DNA of 64,000 nt from Candidatus Gastranaerophilales bacterium (GTDB lineage Bacteria; Cyanobacteriota; Vampirovibrionia; Gastranaerophilales; Gastranaerophilaceae): contig CALUPH010000004.1 of assembly GCA_944322615.1 (NCBI GenBank), forward strand, positions 62,001 through 126,000, read 5' to 3'. Of this stretch, positions 44,635-53,382 are shown piece by piece. How positions within the stretch are numbered: the stretch's first letter is position 1; the number at the start of each line of letters is the position of its first letter. Made by a program: the position numbers and the translations under genes. The notes under the pieces are model-generated. The model was not told the origin of the DNA and searched no databases. It worked only from the letters and a program-made list of their open reading frames with translations.

Positions 44635-46528
44635 TTTTTACCACATAAATAAAATCTTCAACCAATTTTTCGTTCCACTGTTTTCCGGATTCACTTTTTA
44701 TTATTTCAACAATTTCATCTATGTCATAGGCTTGTCTATATGGTCTATCCTGCGTCATAGCATAAAACGCATCGACTAATAAAACAATTTGTGATGTAAC
44801 AGGAATTTCTATTCCTGATTTTTGACCTGGATATCCTTCTCCGTTCCAATTCTCGTGGTGACTTTCTATTATAGGAATAATATCTTGAATATTTGAAATT
44901 GGTTTTAATATTTCTCTTGCTGCAATAACAGGATGCTGTTTAATAAGATTTTTTTCTTCATCTGTTAACGGTTCTTTTTTATTAAAAATCTCTTCCGGAA
45001 TCATAATATTACCAATATCATATAATAATATTGCAAGCTTTAATTTATCAATTTCATCTTTTGGCAAATCCAGTTTTTTCGCAACCATAACAGCCAATAT
45101 AATCTTTGATTTAGTTGTACCTGTTTTATACATTTGATTATATGTTTGAGAAATAGTATCCACTATAGAATACAAAACATCTTTAGAGTTAACATCTTCT
45201 GATTTAATTTTTTGTAACTTTTGATTTAGTATCTTTGCCGTTTCATCGTCAACCGGAATTCGTTTTTTTGTAAGAATATCCATAAACGTTTCTACAGCAA
45301 CTTTTTGCCAATTTATTTCATTTTGTTTTTGAGCTATTTGGACTTGGTTTCTTCCGTTAAGTTTTGCTTTATACATAGCCTGGTCAGCAAGTTCCATTAA
45401 CTCATCTATTCTGTCTGAATGTTCTAAAAATGTAGCAACTCCAACACTTGCGGTAATACCGCCAATTGTATCTAATGCTTGATTTTCAATTGATTTTCGT
45501 ATTCTTTCTGCCGCAATTGCAGCACCTTTTGAATCAACGCCCGGTAAAAGAAGATTAAATTCTTCTCCTCCTATTCTTGCCGGAATATCAATTGAACGAG
45601 CTTCTCTTTTTAATACATTCGCTATTGTTTTTATTGCTAAATCACCAAATTGATGACCATAGGTATCATTAATTTTCTTTAAATAATCTAAGTCCATAGA
45701 AATTAAAGAAAACGGTTGTTTTAATCTTAATGAACGTTCTGCTTCTTTTAAAATATTGTCTTCAAAATATCTTCGGTTGAATATTCCTGTTAACGGATCT
45801 GTAATAGCTTGTTTCTTAACTTCTTCAAATAGACCTGCAACTGTAATTGCTAATTCGATTTGATTTGCAAATAGTGCTAAGAAGTTAGTTTCTGTATCGG
45901 TTACTCCGTCTCTATCTGATGAAACAATTACACATCCGAAATCTTCTTTCCCATTATGTAGAGGAACGATTGTACAAGTTTTAGAATTCATCTCTCTCAT
46001 TACATCATTAAGTTGCTCATCTGAAAAAGAGGGGAAAAACATTTTTATTATTCCCTTTAAATCAGGAGTAGAAAATATCTTTCTTTCGGAAATAGATTTT
46101 ACGACAATTGAATTGCTTATATACGGCAATTTATAAGTTTCCGGTGACTCATTCATCATTTCATATAGTTTATCAATACCTTTATTTGATGAAGATGATT
46201 TAACGGAAAAATATGTATTATTATTTTCATCATATTCTATTTTTAATATGCCTGCATAATGATAATTCATATCTTCATGCAAAATGCTCACAATTTTATC
46301 AAGCATACTTGAAAGCGGTTGAGAAGAATTCATCATATCCCAAACACTATTTAAAGTAAGAATTGTTTGATTAGCTTGTTCCAATTCTTTAGTGCGGGCT
46401 GCAATTTCTTCTTCCAATGCTATGTTTTTTGCATAGACATCCGCAAAGTCCTTGCCTTTGAGGTATATGGACCCATCAATCTTATTAATTTGTCCCAGTA
46501 AATCTTTAAAACCGGAAAATATATTCAC
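44618..46528 (-). CDS. GAF-GGDEF protein with degenerate HD-GYP domain
   Basis: 636 residues. A short coiled coil (35-60) precedes a GAF-like domain (60-235), then a GGDEF domain (240-400) with an intact active site ARIGGEEF near residue 318 and an inhibitory site RSID five residues before it. An HD-GYP domain follows (410-636), where the HD motif reads LYDIGN (near 501) instead of LHDIGK, while HHENWNGEGYP (near 553) is kept. It should make cyclic-di-GMP; hydrolysis is doubtful because the metal-binding His of the HD pair is Tyr. It is probably cytoplasmic, sensing a ligand through GAF. Confidence 0.9.
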   Translation of the reverse strand: MNIFSGFKDLLGQINKIDGSIYLKGKDFADVYAKNIALEEEIAARTKELEQANQTILTLNSVWDMMNSSQPLSSMLDKIVSILHEDMNYHYAGILKIEYDENNNTYFSVKSSSSNKGIDKLYEMMNESPETYKLPYISNSIVVKSISERKIFSTPDLKGIIKMFFPSFSDEQLNDVMREMNSKTCTIVPLHNGKEDFGCVIVSSDRDGVTDTETNFLALFANQIELAITVAGLFEEVKKQAITDPLTGIFNRRYFEDNILKEAERSLRLKQPFSLISMDLDYLKKINDTYGHQFGDLAIKTIANVLKREARSIDIPARIGGEEFNLLLPGVDSKGAAIAAERIRKSIENQALDTIGGITASVGVATFLEHSDRIDELMELADQAMYKAKLNGRNQVQIAQKQNEINWQKVAVETFMDILTKKRIPVDDETAKILNQKLQKIKSEDVNSKDVLYSIVDTISQTYNQMYKTGTTKSKIILAVMVAKKLDLPKDEIDKLKLAILLYDIGNIMIPEEIFNKKEPLTDEEKNLIKQHPVIAAREILKPISNIQDIIPIIESHHENWNGEGYPGQKSGIEIPVTSQIVLLVDAFYAMTQDRPYRQAYDIDEIVEIIKSESGKQWNEKLVEDFIYVVKNEAIQ

Positions 46529-46582
46529 AATTATGTTCCAAGATATTTAGTTTAGTATATGTATTATATACCCTTTTTCAGA

Positions 46583-47644
46583 TTATTGTAATACCTTTTT
46601 TACAATATTTATAATTTTTTCTGAGAAATTTTCTTGTGTACACTCATTTTTATTGGTTTTTAGGCGGCAATGTTTTTTCATACACGGCGAACATAAAGAT
46701 TTTGATTGTATAGAATAATATTTATCTCCATATGGTGCTGTTCTGTTTGCACTTGTAGCAAAAAATAGTGTTATTATTTTGGGATGTGCCGTTGCCCAAG
46801 CTATATGAGCTGTGCCTGAATCAGGACTTATAACCAAATCGACATTTTTACATATGTATACAACATCTGCAATTGTTGTCATTCCTGTTAAGTTAATTAT
46901 ATTTTTTCCTGAAACTTTTTCTAATATTTTATTCGTAAGATTTTTATCTTTTTCGGTTGCGGTTATGATTATATTGTAAGAGTCTTTAAACGCCTTTATT
47001 ACATTAACCCAGCCATCAATAGTCCAATGCTTGTTCTCCCAAGTGGTTGCAGGAGCTATTAGTATTGTTTTCTTTGAACCATCAATATTTTTTATTATAT
47101 CTGTTATGTTTTCAGAGTATTCTTTACTTAAATCAGGTATCACAAATTCCGGGTTTATATCATTACAATCAAGATATTGTGCTATTTCTAAATTTCTTTT
47201 GACTACGTGATAATTTATATCAAATTGTTTTCTGTTTGTTTTAATTATTTCATTTGCAAAAAGCCAAGAAAATTCTCTGCCACCATCAAGTGCAATCTTT
47301 CTTTTTCCTCCAGATAACCCCATAATAATGGAACTCTTCAAAAGTTGTTGGGTATCAATTACAATATCATAATTTTCAGAACGTATCTTTTTTATAATTG
47401 AAAAAAATTCTTTCCAGACATTATACAAGTTCATTTTTTTCCATTTTTTACGTTCCAGAACATAAACATTATTTAAAAGCGGATTATTCAATATAAATTT
47501 TTCTGCTTTATCTTCAACAATCCAATCCAATTGAACATTCGGATATCTTTTTCTTAAAGCATTAGCTAAAGGAATAGTATGAATAGCATCCCCTAAAGCA
47601 CTCAGTCTTATTATTAATATTTTTTTTATATTATTGTTTTCCAA
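46583..47644 (-). CDS. Heptosyltransferase-type glycosyltransferase (GT9)
   Basis: 353 residues. The GT9 start is KKILIIRLSALGDAIHTIPLANALRKRYP, and the conserved donor-binding region is LVISPDSGTAHIAWATAHPKIITLF near residue 275. Enzymes of this type transfer heptose from ADP-heptose to the LPS inner core. I chose TTG 47644 because AAGG lies eight bases upstream and the family start follows directly; an earlier TTG at 47674 would add ten residues. Two Cys-rich segments (SLCSPCMKKHC) at the C-terminus are typical of WaaF/WaaQ-like members. Confidence 0.88.
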   Translation of the reverse strand: MENNNIKKILIIRLSALGDAIHTIPLANALRKRYPNVQLDWIVEDKAEKFILNNPLLNNVYVLERKKWKKMNLYNVWKEFFSIIKKIRSENYDIVIDTQQLLKSSIIMGLSGGKRKIALDGGREFSWLFANEIIKTNRKQFDINYHVVKRNLEIAQYLDCNDINPEFVIPDLSKEYSENITDIIKNIDGSKKTILIAPATTWENKHWTIDGWVNVIKAFKDSYNIIITATEKDKNLTNKILEKVSGKNIINLTGMTTIADVVYICKNVDLVISPDSGTAHIAWATAHPKIITLFFATSANRTAPYGDKYYSIQSKSLCSPCMKKHCRLKTNKNECTQENFSEKIINIVKKVLQ

Positions 47645-47848
47645 TTTCTCAACCTTTTTTACTAAGTATAGCAAAGATTACATATAAATAGCTGAATTTA
47701 ATATAAAAAAAATACTATAAAAGTTTACATTAGTTTTATTTTTTTAAACTTTTTGGGGGAATGAATTTATAGAAAATTTTATTATTATTAATTTGTTAGA
47801 AAGCAATGGTTAATATCTGCATAAAAAGACAATTAGGACACTTTATAT

Positions 47849-48094
47849 ATGAATAGAAACAAAGAAAAAGAAATAAAAAATTCTATAAGAATGTGTAAGT
47901 TAAGACTACAGACAATACAACCTCATCTAACAGATGAAAAACCGATTTTAAATGAATCTTTTAACAGACTTTTAATAGAAAAAGCTATCTTAAGAGATAA
48001 ATTGATGCATAAAGAACCCTCTTTCCTATCAAAATTGGCAAGAAAAATTAGGACTTATAATAAAAAAGAATTAATTTGTGACTATTTTAAATAA
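47849..48094 (+). CDS. Small basic protein of unknown function
   Basis: 81 residues, helical and basic (LARKIRTYNKKELICDYFK at the C-terminus). No signal peptide or recognised domain. AGGA lies about eleven bases upstream of the ATG, a weak site. It is monocistronic, convergent with fliR. The upstream 175 bases to the heptosyltransferase gene are AT-rich with no structure I can defend. It could be a DNA- or RNA-binding protein by charge alone. Confidence 0.5.
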   Translation: MNRNKEKEIKNSIRMCKLRLQTIQPHLTDEKPILNESFNRLLIEKAILRDKLMHKEPSFLSKLARKIRTYNKKELICDYFK

Positions 48095-48169
48095 ATAGCA
48101 GATTATAATTTCTTATATATATTTATGATTTTGAGTTTTTTTAACTTCAAATTTAAAATTATTTTTCTC

Positions 48170-48952
48170 TTAGAATATGTTAGCAAATGACATAAAGAAG
48201 TCACTTATAACATTAAGTAAAGAAGGCATTATTACAACTAAAATTGCAGCCCCCATACAAGGTTTGAATAAGAAACTCATTTGGAAAACATTAACCTGTG
48301 GAGCTGTTTTTGAAATGATTCCAAGAATTATATCCTGTCCTAATGTTGCAAGTAAAACAGGTGATGCAATTTGCAAACCTATATATAAAACATTTGAAGT
48401 TATTTTTACTAAATATGGCATATTTACAATTTGGTCCAAAGGAACAAATGAACTATAAACAGGAAATATTTCAAAACTTCTTATAAATGCATTAAAAGTC
48501 CAATATGCTCCGCCTATTTCTAAGAATATAATTAAACCAAGAAGGCTGAAGATTCTTCCCATAATAGAAATTTGAGAAGACGTTGTTGGATCCATAATTG
48601 TAGCTGAAGATACACCTTGCTGCATATTAATCATATCGCCGCCGCTTTCAATGGCTTTGACTATACAGTTTACGATGAATCCAATTAAAGCACCGCATAA
48701 GAAATTAATTATAACTGAATATATTATGGAGACTCCTTGAGGTGGTGTTTCCGGTCTTATTAACATAGAAAGCGTAATTGTAAAAATAAGAGCAAATCCG
48801 ACTTTCGCAATCATTGGAATTTCACTTCTTTGTAAAAATGGTGCAGTTCTTATTAGACCTGCGACTCTTGCAAAAATAGGAATTCCGCCTGCAAGTATAT
48901 TATTTACTTCAGGAAAAATTTTTGGAAATTCATTTATGATAAGGTCTAACAT
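48170..48952 (-). CDS. fliR: Type III export apparatus protein FliR
   Basis: 260 residues with six hydrophobic segments. FliR features: IFARVAGLIRTAPFLQRSEIPMIAKVGFA near residue 25, VKAIESGGDMINMQQGVSSATIMDPTT near residue 103, and ASPVLLATLGQDIILGIISKTAPQVNVFQM near 195. With FliP and FliQ it forms the export gate in the inner membrane. It overlaps the secretin-N-like gene by one base and is the last gene of the operon; flhB and flhA do not follow. Confidence 0.93.
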   Translation of the reverse strand: MLDLIINEFPKIFPEVNNILAGGIPIFARVAGLIRTAPFLQRSEIPMIAKVGFALIFTITLSMLIRPETPPQGVSIIYSVIINFLCGALIGFIVNCIVKAIESGGDMINMQQGVSSATIMDPTTSSQISIMGRIFSLLGLIIFLEIGGAYWTFNAFIRSFEIFPVYSSFVPLDQIVNMPYLVKITSNVLYIGLQIASPVLLATLGQDIILGIISKTAPQVNVFQMSFLFKPCMGAAILVVIMPSLLNVISDFFMSFANIF

Positions 48953-49323
48953 TATTTACTTGCTCTTTCATATTTTATAGGTAAGTCTATTTCTGTTAGT
49001 CCTACTTTATTATCCTGAAATTTAGGACCTGAAATAAATCTTATTTGATATGCGTCTAAATCAGTTGTTAAAACAACATCACAAACACCATCTTTGTTTG
49101 TTTCTATGAACAATTGTTTTTTTTCATTATCAACAGATGTTATAGGAGTTAAATTTACTATATCTTTATTAGAAATATTTATATTTTTTACTGAAGAATC
49201 AATATCTAAGATATACATACTGTCAGACTTCAAATTAAAAATATTTATATCATTATTAACTAATGCACATTCTCCAATTTGTGAAGATATAATAATCAAC
49301 AATAATAGTACTATTTTTTTCAT
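48952..49323 (-). CDS. Exported small protein resembling the secretin/pilus N-terminal domain
   Basis: 123 residues. A signal peptide (MKKIVLLLLIIISSQIGECA) is followed by a single beta-rich domain: SDSMYILDIDSSVKNINISN, then IVNLTPITSVDNEKKQLFIETNKDGVCDVVLTTDL. The order resembles the small domain at the N-terminus of pilus CpaC/secretin proteins (short strand, D..iv.., linker, i.tn..G...v). It sits between fliQ and fliR, with a four-base overlap with fliQ and a one-base overlap with fliR, so it is an operon member. A periplasmic role next to the export gate is likely. The family assignment is from pattern only. Confidence 0.6.
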   Translation of the reverse strand: MKKIVLLLLIIISSQIGECALVNNDINIFNLKSDSMYILDIDSSVKNINISNKDIVNLTPITSVDNEKKQLFIETNKDGVCDVVLTTDLDAYQIRFISGPKFQDNKVGLTEIDLPIKYERASK

Positions 49324-49817
49324 CTTTGATTTTCCATAATTTTCTTTCTTTCAGCAAGATTTGGAGTCGGAACATTTTTGGCTCCGTTTCTCAAAAAGTT
49401 AAATCTATCTTTTTGTGCAGTGTTTTGTGGTGCAACTGCATTGTTTAAAATATGTGACATAGGTGTCATATCTTTTTTTACATCTGTTTTCATTTCATCA
49501 ATAAATGGTTTTGTATAATTGTAATAGTCAGAAGGTAAAACATAACTATCTGATTTTGGAACTACATCAAAAGCTATAACTGCTCCTTCATTAAATAAAT
49601 TTGTTAGTAACTTTAAATAACCGGTTCCTAAAATGATGATTACAAGAAAAACCGTGAATATTTTTGGAGCGGCAGCTATTGTTTGCTCTTGTACCTGTGT
49701 TACCGCTTGCAAAATACCTACAATCAAACCGATAATAGCTGCCGTCAATACACAAGGCATTGCTATCATCAACATTGTTATTAATCCTTTTGCAAAATAT
49801 TCTATTAATATTTCCAT
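49320..49817 (-). CDS. fliQ: Type III export apparatus protein FliQ with long C-terminal tail
   Basis: 165 residues. Residues 1-85 are a normal FliQ: two helices around LTAAIIGLIVGILQAVTQVQEQTIAAAPKIFTVFLVIIILG, with the conserved QEQT. A further roughly 75 residues (KPFIDEMKTDVKKDM to NLAERKKIMENQR) have no counterpart in the usual 89-residue FliQ. The tail is polar and presumably on the side where FliQ's C-terminus ends. It assembles with FliP and FliR. It overlaps the next gene by four bases. Confidence 0.9.
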   Translation of the reverse strand: MEILIEYFAKGLITMLMIAMPCVLTAAIIGLIVGILQAVTQVQEQTIAAAPKIFTVFLVIIILGTGYLKLLTNLFNEGAVIAFDVVPKSDSYVLPSDYYNYTKPFIDEMKTDVKKDMTPMSHILNNAVAPQNTAQKDRFNFLRNGAKNVPTPNLAERKKIMENQR

Positions 49818-49826
49818 TTTAAATCC

Positions 49827-50468
49827 TTAGTTGAAACTTCCTACCAAACCGTTAACAATCAAACTCCAACCGTCAACAGCAATAAATATAAGTAACTTAA
49901 ACGGCAAAGATATAATCGTAGGCGATAACATAAACATACCCAGTGCCAGTAATACGTTAGCAATTACTAAGTCTAAGACAATGAATGGTACAAAGATTAT
50001 AAAACTTATTTCAAAAGCCGTCTTTAATTCACTTAGAATATATGCCGGAGCCACCTCCCATATTGTAACTTCTTCAACTGAAGCAGGGGCTTCTTTTCTT
50101 GTTAGTTGAACAAAAAAGGCTAAGTCTTTTTCTCTTGTTTGTTTTAACATAAATTCTTTCAATGGTTTTGAACCTTCACTTATTGCAAGTACAATTGAAC
50201 CATTCTTTTCATATGGCTTTGAACCGACTTCATACATCTGTTGAAAAACCGGTCCCATTGTGTAGAACGTTAATATTATTGAAAGACCTACTAATACAAT
50301 TGCCGGCGGTATTTGCTGTGCACCTAAGGCTTGTTTCAAAAAACCGAAAACTATTGCATATCTTAAAAAGCTTGTCATACAAACAAACATGAAAGGTAAA
50401 AACGAAAATATCGCCATTACCATCAATAATTGTAATACAGGACTTAAGTCTTTTAATATTGTATCCAT
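49827..50468 (-). CDS. fliP: Type III export apparatus protein FliP
   Basis: 213 residues. Signature regions are SFLPFMFVCMTSFLRYAIVFGFLKQALGAQQIPPAIVLVGLSIILTF (near residue 30) and ILSELKTAFEISFIIFVPFIVLDLVIANVLLALGM (near 145). It forms the pentameric core of the export gate. There is no long cleavable signal sequence, unlike enterobacterial FliP. It lies nine bases upstream of fliQ and one base downstream of fliO. Confidence 0.95.
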   Translation of the reverse strand: MDTILKDLSPVLQLLMVMAIFSFLPFMFVCMTSFLRYAIVFGFLKQALGAQQIPPAIVLVGLSIILTFYTMGPVFQQMYEVGSKPYEKNGSIVLAISEGSKPLKEFMLKQTREKDLAFFVQLTRKEAPASVEEVTIWEVAPAYILSELKTAFEISFIIFVPFIVLDLVIANVLLALGMFMLSPTIISLPFKLLIFIAVDGWSLIVNGLVGSFN

Positions 50469-50469
50469 T

Positions 50470-50820
50470 TTAACCTCTGTTTATTCTTTGTGCGAGTTTT
50501 TTCATTGTTGAAAACTCTGTAATTTTTTCGTTATTTTGATTTTCGTTTATTATATTTTCAATGTTTAAATTGTTATTTAATTTCGCAAGCATTGTAGTAT
50601 TTGCCGGATCTCCTGCTATTAAAAATTTTTCTGTTCCTGCCTTTAGAACATAAACTGTTTTTGTTGCTGATAGACGAAGTGAATTTTCTACTTGTAAAAA
50701 TTCTTTGTTTTGTCCTCTTGAATTAATATTAATTGATTTTTTATATACAAATAAAGCCATTACAATAAAACCAATCATTGCAAGAGTATATATGGCAAAA
50801 TTAATTAAGTAACTATTCAT
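50470..50820 (-). CDS. fliO: FliO-like export assembly protein
   Basis: 116 residues. One N-terminal transmembrane helix (INFAIYTLAMIGFIVMALFVYK) is followed by a small cytoplasmic domain with NSLRLSATKTVYVLKAGTEKFLIAGDPANTTMLAKL, matching the FliO pattern (L.LS..K..YV...G...LIG......LL..L). FliO assists FliP assembly in flagellar systems and is usually absent from injectisomes. This favours a flagellar origin for the cluster. It sits between the C-ring-like gene and fliP. Confidence 0.85.
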   Translation of the reverse strand: MNSYLINFAIYTLAMIGFIVMALFVYKKSININSRGQNKEFLQVENSLRLSATKTVYVLKAGTEKFLIAGDPANTTMLAKLNNNLNIENIINENQNNEKITEFSTMKKLAQRINRG

Positions 50821-50828
50821 ATTTACCT

Positions 50829-52112
50829 CTAAATACTTTCATCTTCAATTTCAAAGTCACTATAGTCAAAGTTTTCGTTTCCGTCTGACTGTTGTGCCAC
50901 TGCTTGAGCCGGTGCATTTGGCCTTACAGGTCTTCTGGATGGTGGTGCAGGTCTTTTGGCTGCACTTGCCGGCATTGGTCTTGGTGCCGGTTTTTTTGCT
51001 TCAGGTGCTGCTGCAGTAGGAGCCGCATTTTCTGTTTTGACTTCTTTTGCTTTTGCAGCTACGGGTTGTTTTGCCGCTTCTTCTTTTGTCTTCTTGACGT
51101 TATCTATTCTTACTCCATAGCGGTCATTTAATATTACAAGTTCGCCTGTCGCTACTATTTGATTTTCAACTCTTAATTTGATTTTGTTGTCATATACAGA
51201 ACCAACATCAATAACAAGTCCTTCTGAAATTTGTTTTAGTTCGCCCAATGTAAGTTTTACATTATCAAATTCCGCAATGACATCTACAAGAATTGAATCC
51301 CACATATTTTGAGGTTTTACATTTGTTTCTTCTTCCATCTCATTGTCTCCATTATTATCTATACTTATTATCAATGATGGATTAGGGTTTATTCTGAATT
51401 TGATTTCATTATTGTCCCATAATACCGACATCTTATTAATATCACTGTTTTCCAGTACTATAATGTCCCCATCTTCAATTTCTTTAATATCATTTAATGC
51501 TAATTTTGTTGATCCGACACTTATTGTTAAAGCAACTATAGTTCCTTTAAAATCAGAAATGTCGAATCTTTCCGGAATTTTCTCGGGTTCGATTTTAGGC
51601 AGCATATACTCAGGGATTGTTAATATTATCTTTCCTGTATGGTTGTTTTTAAATCTTACAAAGAAAGTAAAATTATAATCTTTTGCTGCTTCTGTTATTT
51701 TTCTGTTTACTTCTGTTTTGTTAAGATAATCTTCAATATTTTTATATACAAAAACCGTAAATGATTTTATTAATCCGGCTTCTATTTCTGTAAGTTTTTT
51801 TAATTCAAATTTTGTTTCACTTGCACCTAATGAATTATCTAATAGTGAAGATACCAAGTTTGAAGAAACTCTCATCATAATTGATGATGTTTTATTTACT
51901 GGTAGTTTATTTACAAAATATTCATCTCCGTAGAAGAATATATTTTCTTTATAGGATATTCCCATAAATCTTAGTTTAAAATCTTTTTGGAAAAATTCAT
52001 AAACAGATTTTTGTACTTTTGAATATATATTAGAGTAAAACCAAGAGTAATTTTCAGCCAAATTGCTCTTTAACTTTTTATCCTGATTGTTTTCTGTTTT
52101 TAAAACTGTCAT
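50829..52112 (-). CDS. C-ring protein with two SpoA domains (FliM/FliN or SctQ-like)
   Basis: 427 residues. N-terminal 180 residues are FliM/SctQ-like. Two SpoA domains follow: about residues 190-245 (GTIVALTISVGSTKLALNDIKEIEDGDIIVLEN) and 270-340 (ILVDVIAEFDNVKLTLGELKQISEGLVIDVG). A Pro/Ala-rich tail from about 345 to the end (APTAAAPEAKKPAPRPMP) closes with an acidic end (DFEIEDESI). Two SpoA domains in one chain are typical of injectisome SctQ, but the downstream fliO argues for a flagellum. It likely forms the cytoplasmic ring that recruits export substrates. It is the first gene of the operon. Confidence 0.82.
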   Translation of the reverse strand: MTVLKTENNQDKKLKSNLAENYSWFYSNIYSKVQKSVYEFFQKDFKLRFMGISYKENIFFYGDEYFVNKLPVNKTSSIMMRVSSNLVSSLLDNSLGASETKFELKKLTEIEAGLIKSFTVFVYKNIEDYLNKTEVNRKITEAAKDYNFTFFVRFKNNHTGKIILTIPEYMLPKIEPEKIPERFDISDFKGTIVALTISVGSTKLALNDIKEIEDGDIIVLENSDINKMSVLWDNNEIKFRINPNPSLIISIDNNGDNEMEEETNVKPQNMWDSILVDVIAEFDNVKLTLGELKQISEGLVIDVGSVYDNKIKLRVENQIVATGELVILNDRYGVRIDNVKKTKEEAAKQPVAAKAKEVKTENAAPTAAAPEAKKPAPRPMPASAAKRPAPPSRRPVRPNAPAQAVAQQSDGNENFDYSDFEIEDESI

Positions 52113-52340
52113 TATTTACCCTAATCTTTATCCCTGTAAAATACGATATATTTTTTTATACAATGAGACATCATTTATATGTTGTATTTTTTACTGTTAA
52201 AAAATATCCCGAATTATATATATATTAAGGTTTTTAATAAAAAATTCAAATAATCTGCTTAAATCATTAATTTATATGATACGTAAATATTTAATTTTTC
52301 ATATACTAAACAAATAAATATAGTAATGATTTGGGGAATT
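52113..52340. other. Divergent promoter region, AT-rich
   Basis: 228 bases between the export operon and the DNA methyltransferase gene. Very AT-rich with no inverted repeat or consensus promoter that I can defend. It probably carries promoters in both directions. Confidence 0.35.
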
Positions 52341-53216
52341 ATGGTAAAAGCAAGTAATACGAAGAAAGTTAGAATTCAAGAGCAAAAGCCTGATTTAAGA
52401 ATTGTTAAAGAGGTTAAGACAAAACCATATAGCGATATCGATTTAAATAATTGGAAAGACTATTCGCATATTAAAACAGATACTTGGTGGGAATTTGCTT
52501 CAAGAGATAAATCTAACGGCCATTCAAACGAATATCATGGCAATTATATTCCGCAAATTGCTCAACAATTGTATGAAAGATTTACCAAAAAAGGAGATAT
52601 TGTACTTGATATGTTCTTAGGTTCAGGAACAAGTGCAATTGAAGCCTTACATATGGGTAGAAGATGTATTGGTGTTGAGTTAAAGCCTGAACAGGTGGAT
52701 ATTGTCAGCAATAAATTTTCGCCAAAAGAACTTGTAACTGACATAAATCTAATATGTTCAGATAGTGCAAATGAAGAAGTAAAAGAAAAAATTCAAGCAA
52801 GACTTGATGTAATGAGAAGAGATAAAGCTCAATTTTTGGTGCTTCATCCGCCATATGATGACATAATTAAGTTTTCAGATAAAAAAGAAGATCTATCTAA
52901 TTGTGCAAATACAGAAGAATTTTATAATCTGTTCAAAAAAGTAGCTCAAAATGGTTATGATATGCTTGAAAAAGGCAGATTTGCCGCTTTAATAATCGGT
53001 GATAAATATGCAAATGGCGAGATAGTTCCATTAGGGGCTGATTGCGCTAATAAAATGCGAGAAATAGGCTTTAAGATGAAAGCTGTTATTGTTAAAAATA
53101 TGGAAGGTAACGAAAGAGCAAAAGGTAAAACTGCTAATTTATGGAGATATCGTGCATTAAATGGCGGTTTCTATATCTTTAAACATGAGTATATATATGT
53201 CTTCCAAAAAGTTTAG
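52341..53216 (+). CDS. Orphan DNA methyltransferase (N4/N6, HPPY type)
   Basis: 291 residues. The SAM-binding motif I is VLDMFLGSGTSAIEALHMGRRCIGVEL near residue 88. The catalytic motif IV reads VLHPPYDDIIKFSDK near 170, with H instead of the D/S/N usual before PPY. It ends in VIVKNMEGNERAKGKTANLW. Such HPPY enzymes are known among phage-like and bacterial orphan methylases. No restriction enzyme is nearby, so it may act in regulation or as protection. ATG 52341 is preferred because GGGG lies five bases upstream; ATG 52326 is an alternative. It overlaps the next small gene by 20 bases. Confidence 0.88.
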   Translation: MVKASNTKKVRIQEQKPDLRIVKEVKTKPYSDIDLNNWKDYSHIKTDTWWEFASRDKSNGHSNEYHGNYIPQIAQQLYERFTKKGDIVLDMFLGSGTSAIEALHMGRRCIGVELKPEQVDIVSNKFSPKELVTDINLICSDSANEEVKEKIQARLDVMRRDKAQFLVLHPPYDDIIKFSDKKEDLSNCANTEEFYNLFKKVAQNGYDMLEKGRFAALIIGDKYANGEIVPLGADCANKMREIGFKMKAVIVKNMEGNERAKGKTANLWRYRALNGGFYIFKHEYIYVFQKV

Positions 53217-53382
53217 AAATATAAAAAATCAAAATATATATGAATTAATTCGTGATGACGTTATTAATGCTACGAACTCAAATGACGGACAAGTTATGGT
53301 TCTTTATAAAAGTGAAAAATATCCTGATAAAATTTTTGTTCGTGAAAAATCTGAATTCTACATTAAGTTTGAAGAAATTTAA
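53197..53382 (+). CDS. Small DUF1653-like protein coupled to the methyltransferase
   Basis: 61 residues, beginning MSSKKFRNIKNQNIYEL. The C-terminal half (GQVMVLYKSEKYPDKIFVREKSEFYIKFEEI) follows the DUF1653 pattern of a short strand, VVY, a turn and W/FVRP..F. Its start overlaps the last 20 bases of the methyltransferase gene in another frame, suggesting coupled translation. An ATG at 53161 is possible but would lie deeper in the methyltransferase gene. Function unknown; possibly a partner of the methyltransferase. Confidence 0.6.
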   Translation: MSSKKFRNIKNQNIYELIRDDVINATNSNDGQVMVLYKSEKYPDKIFVREKSEFYIKFEEI

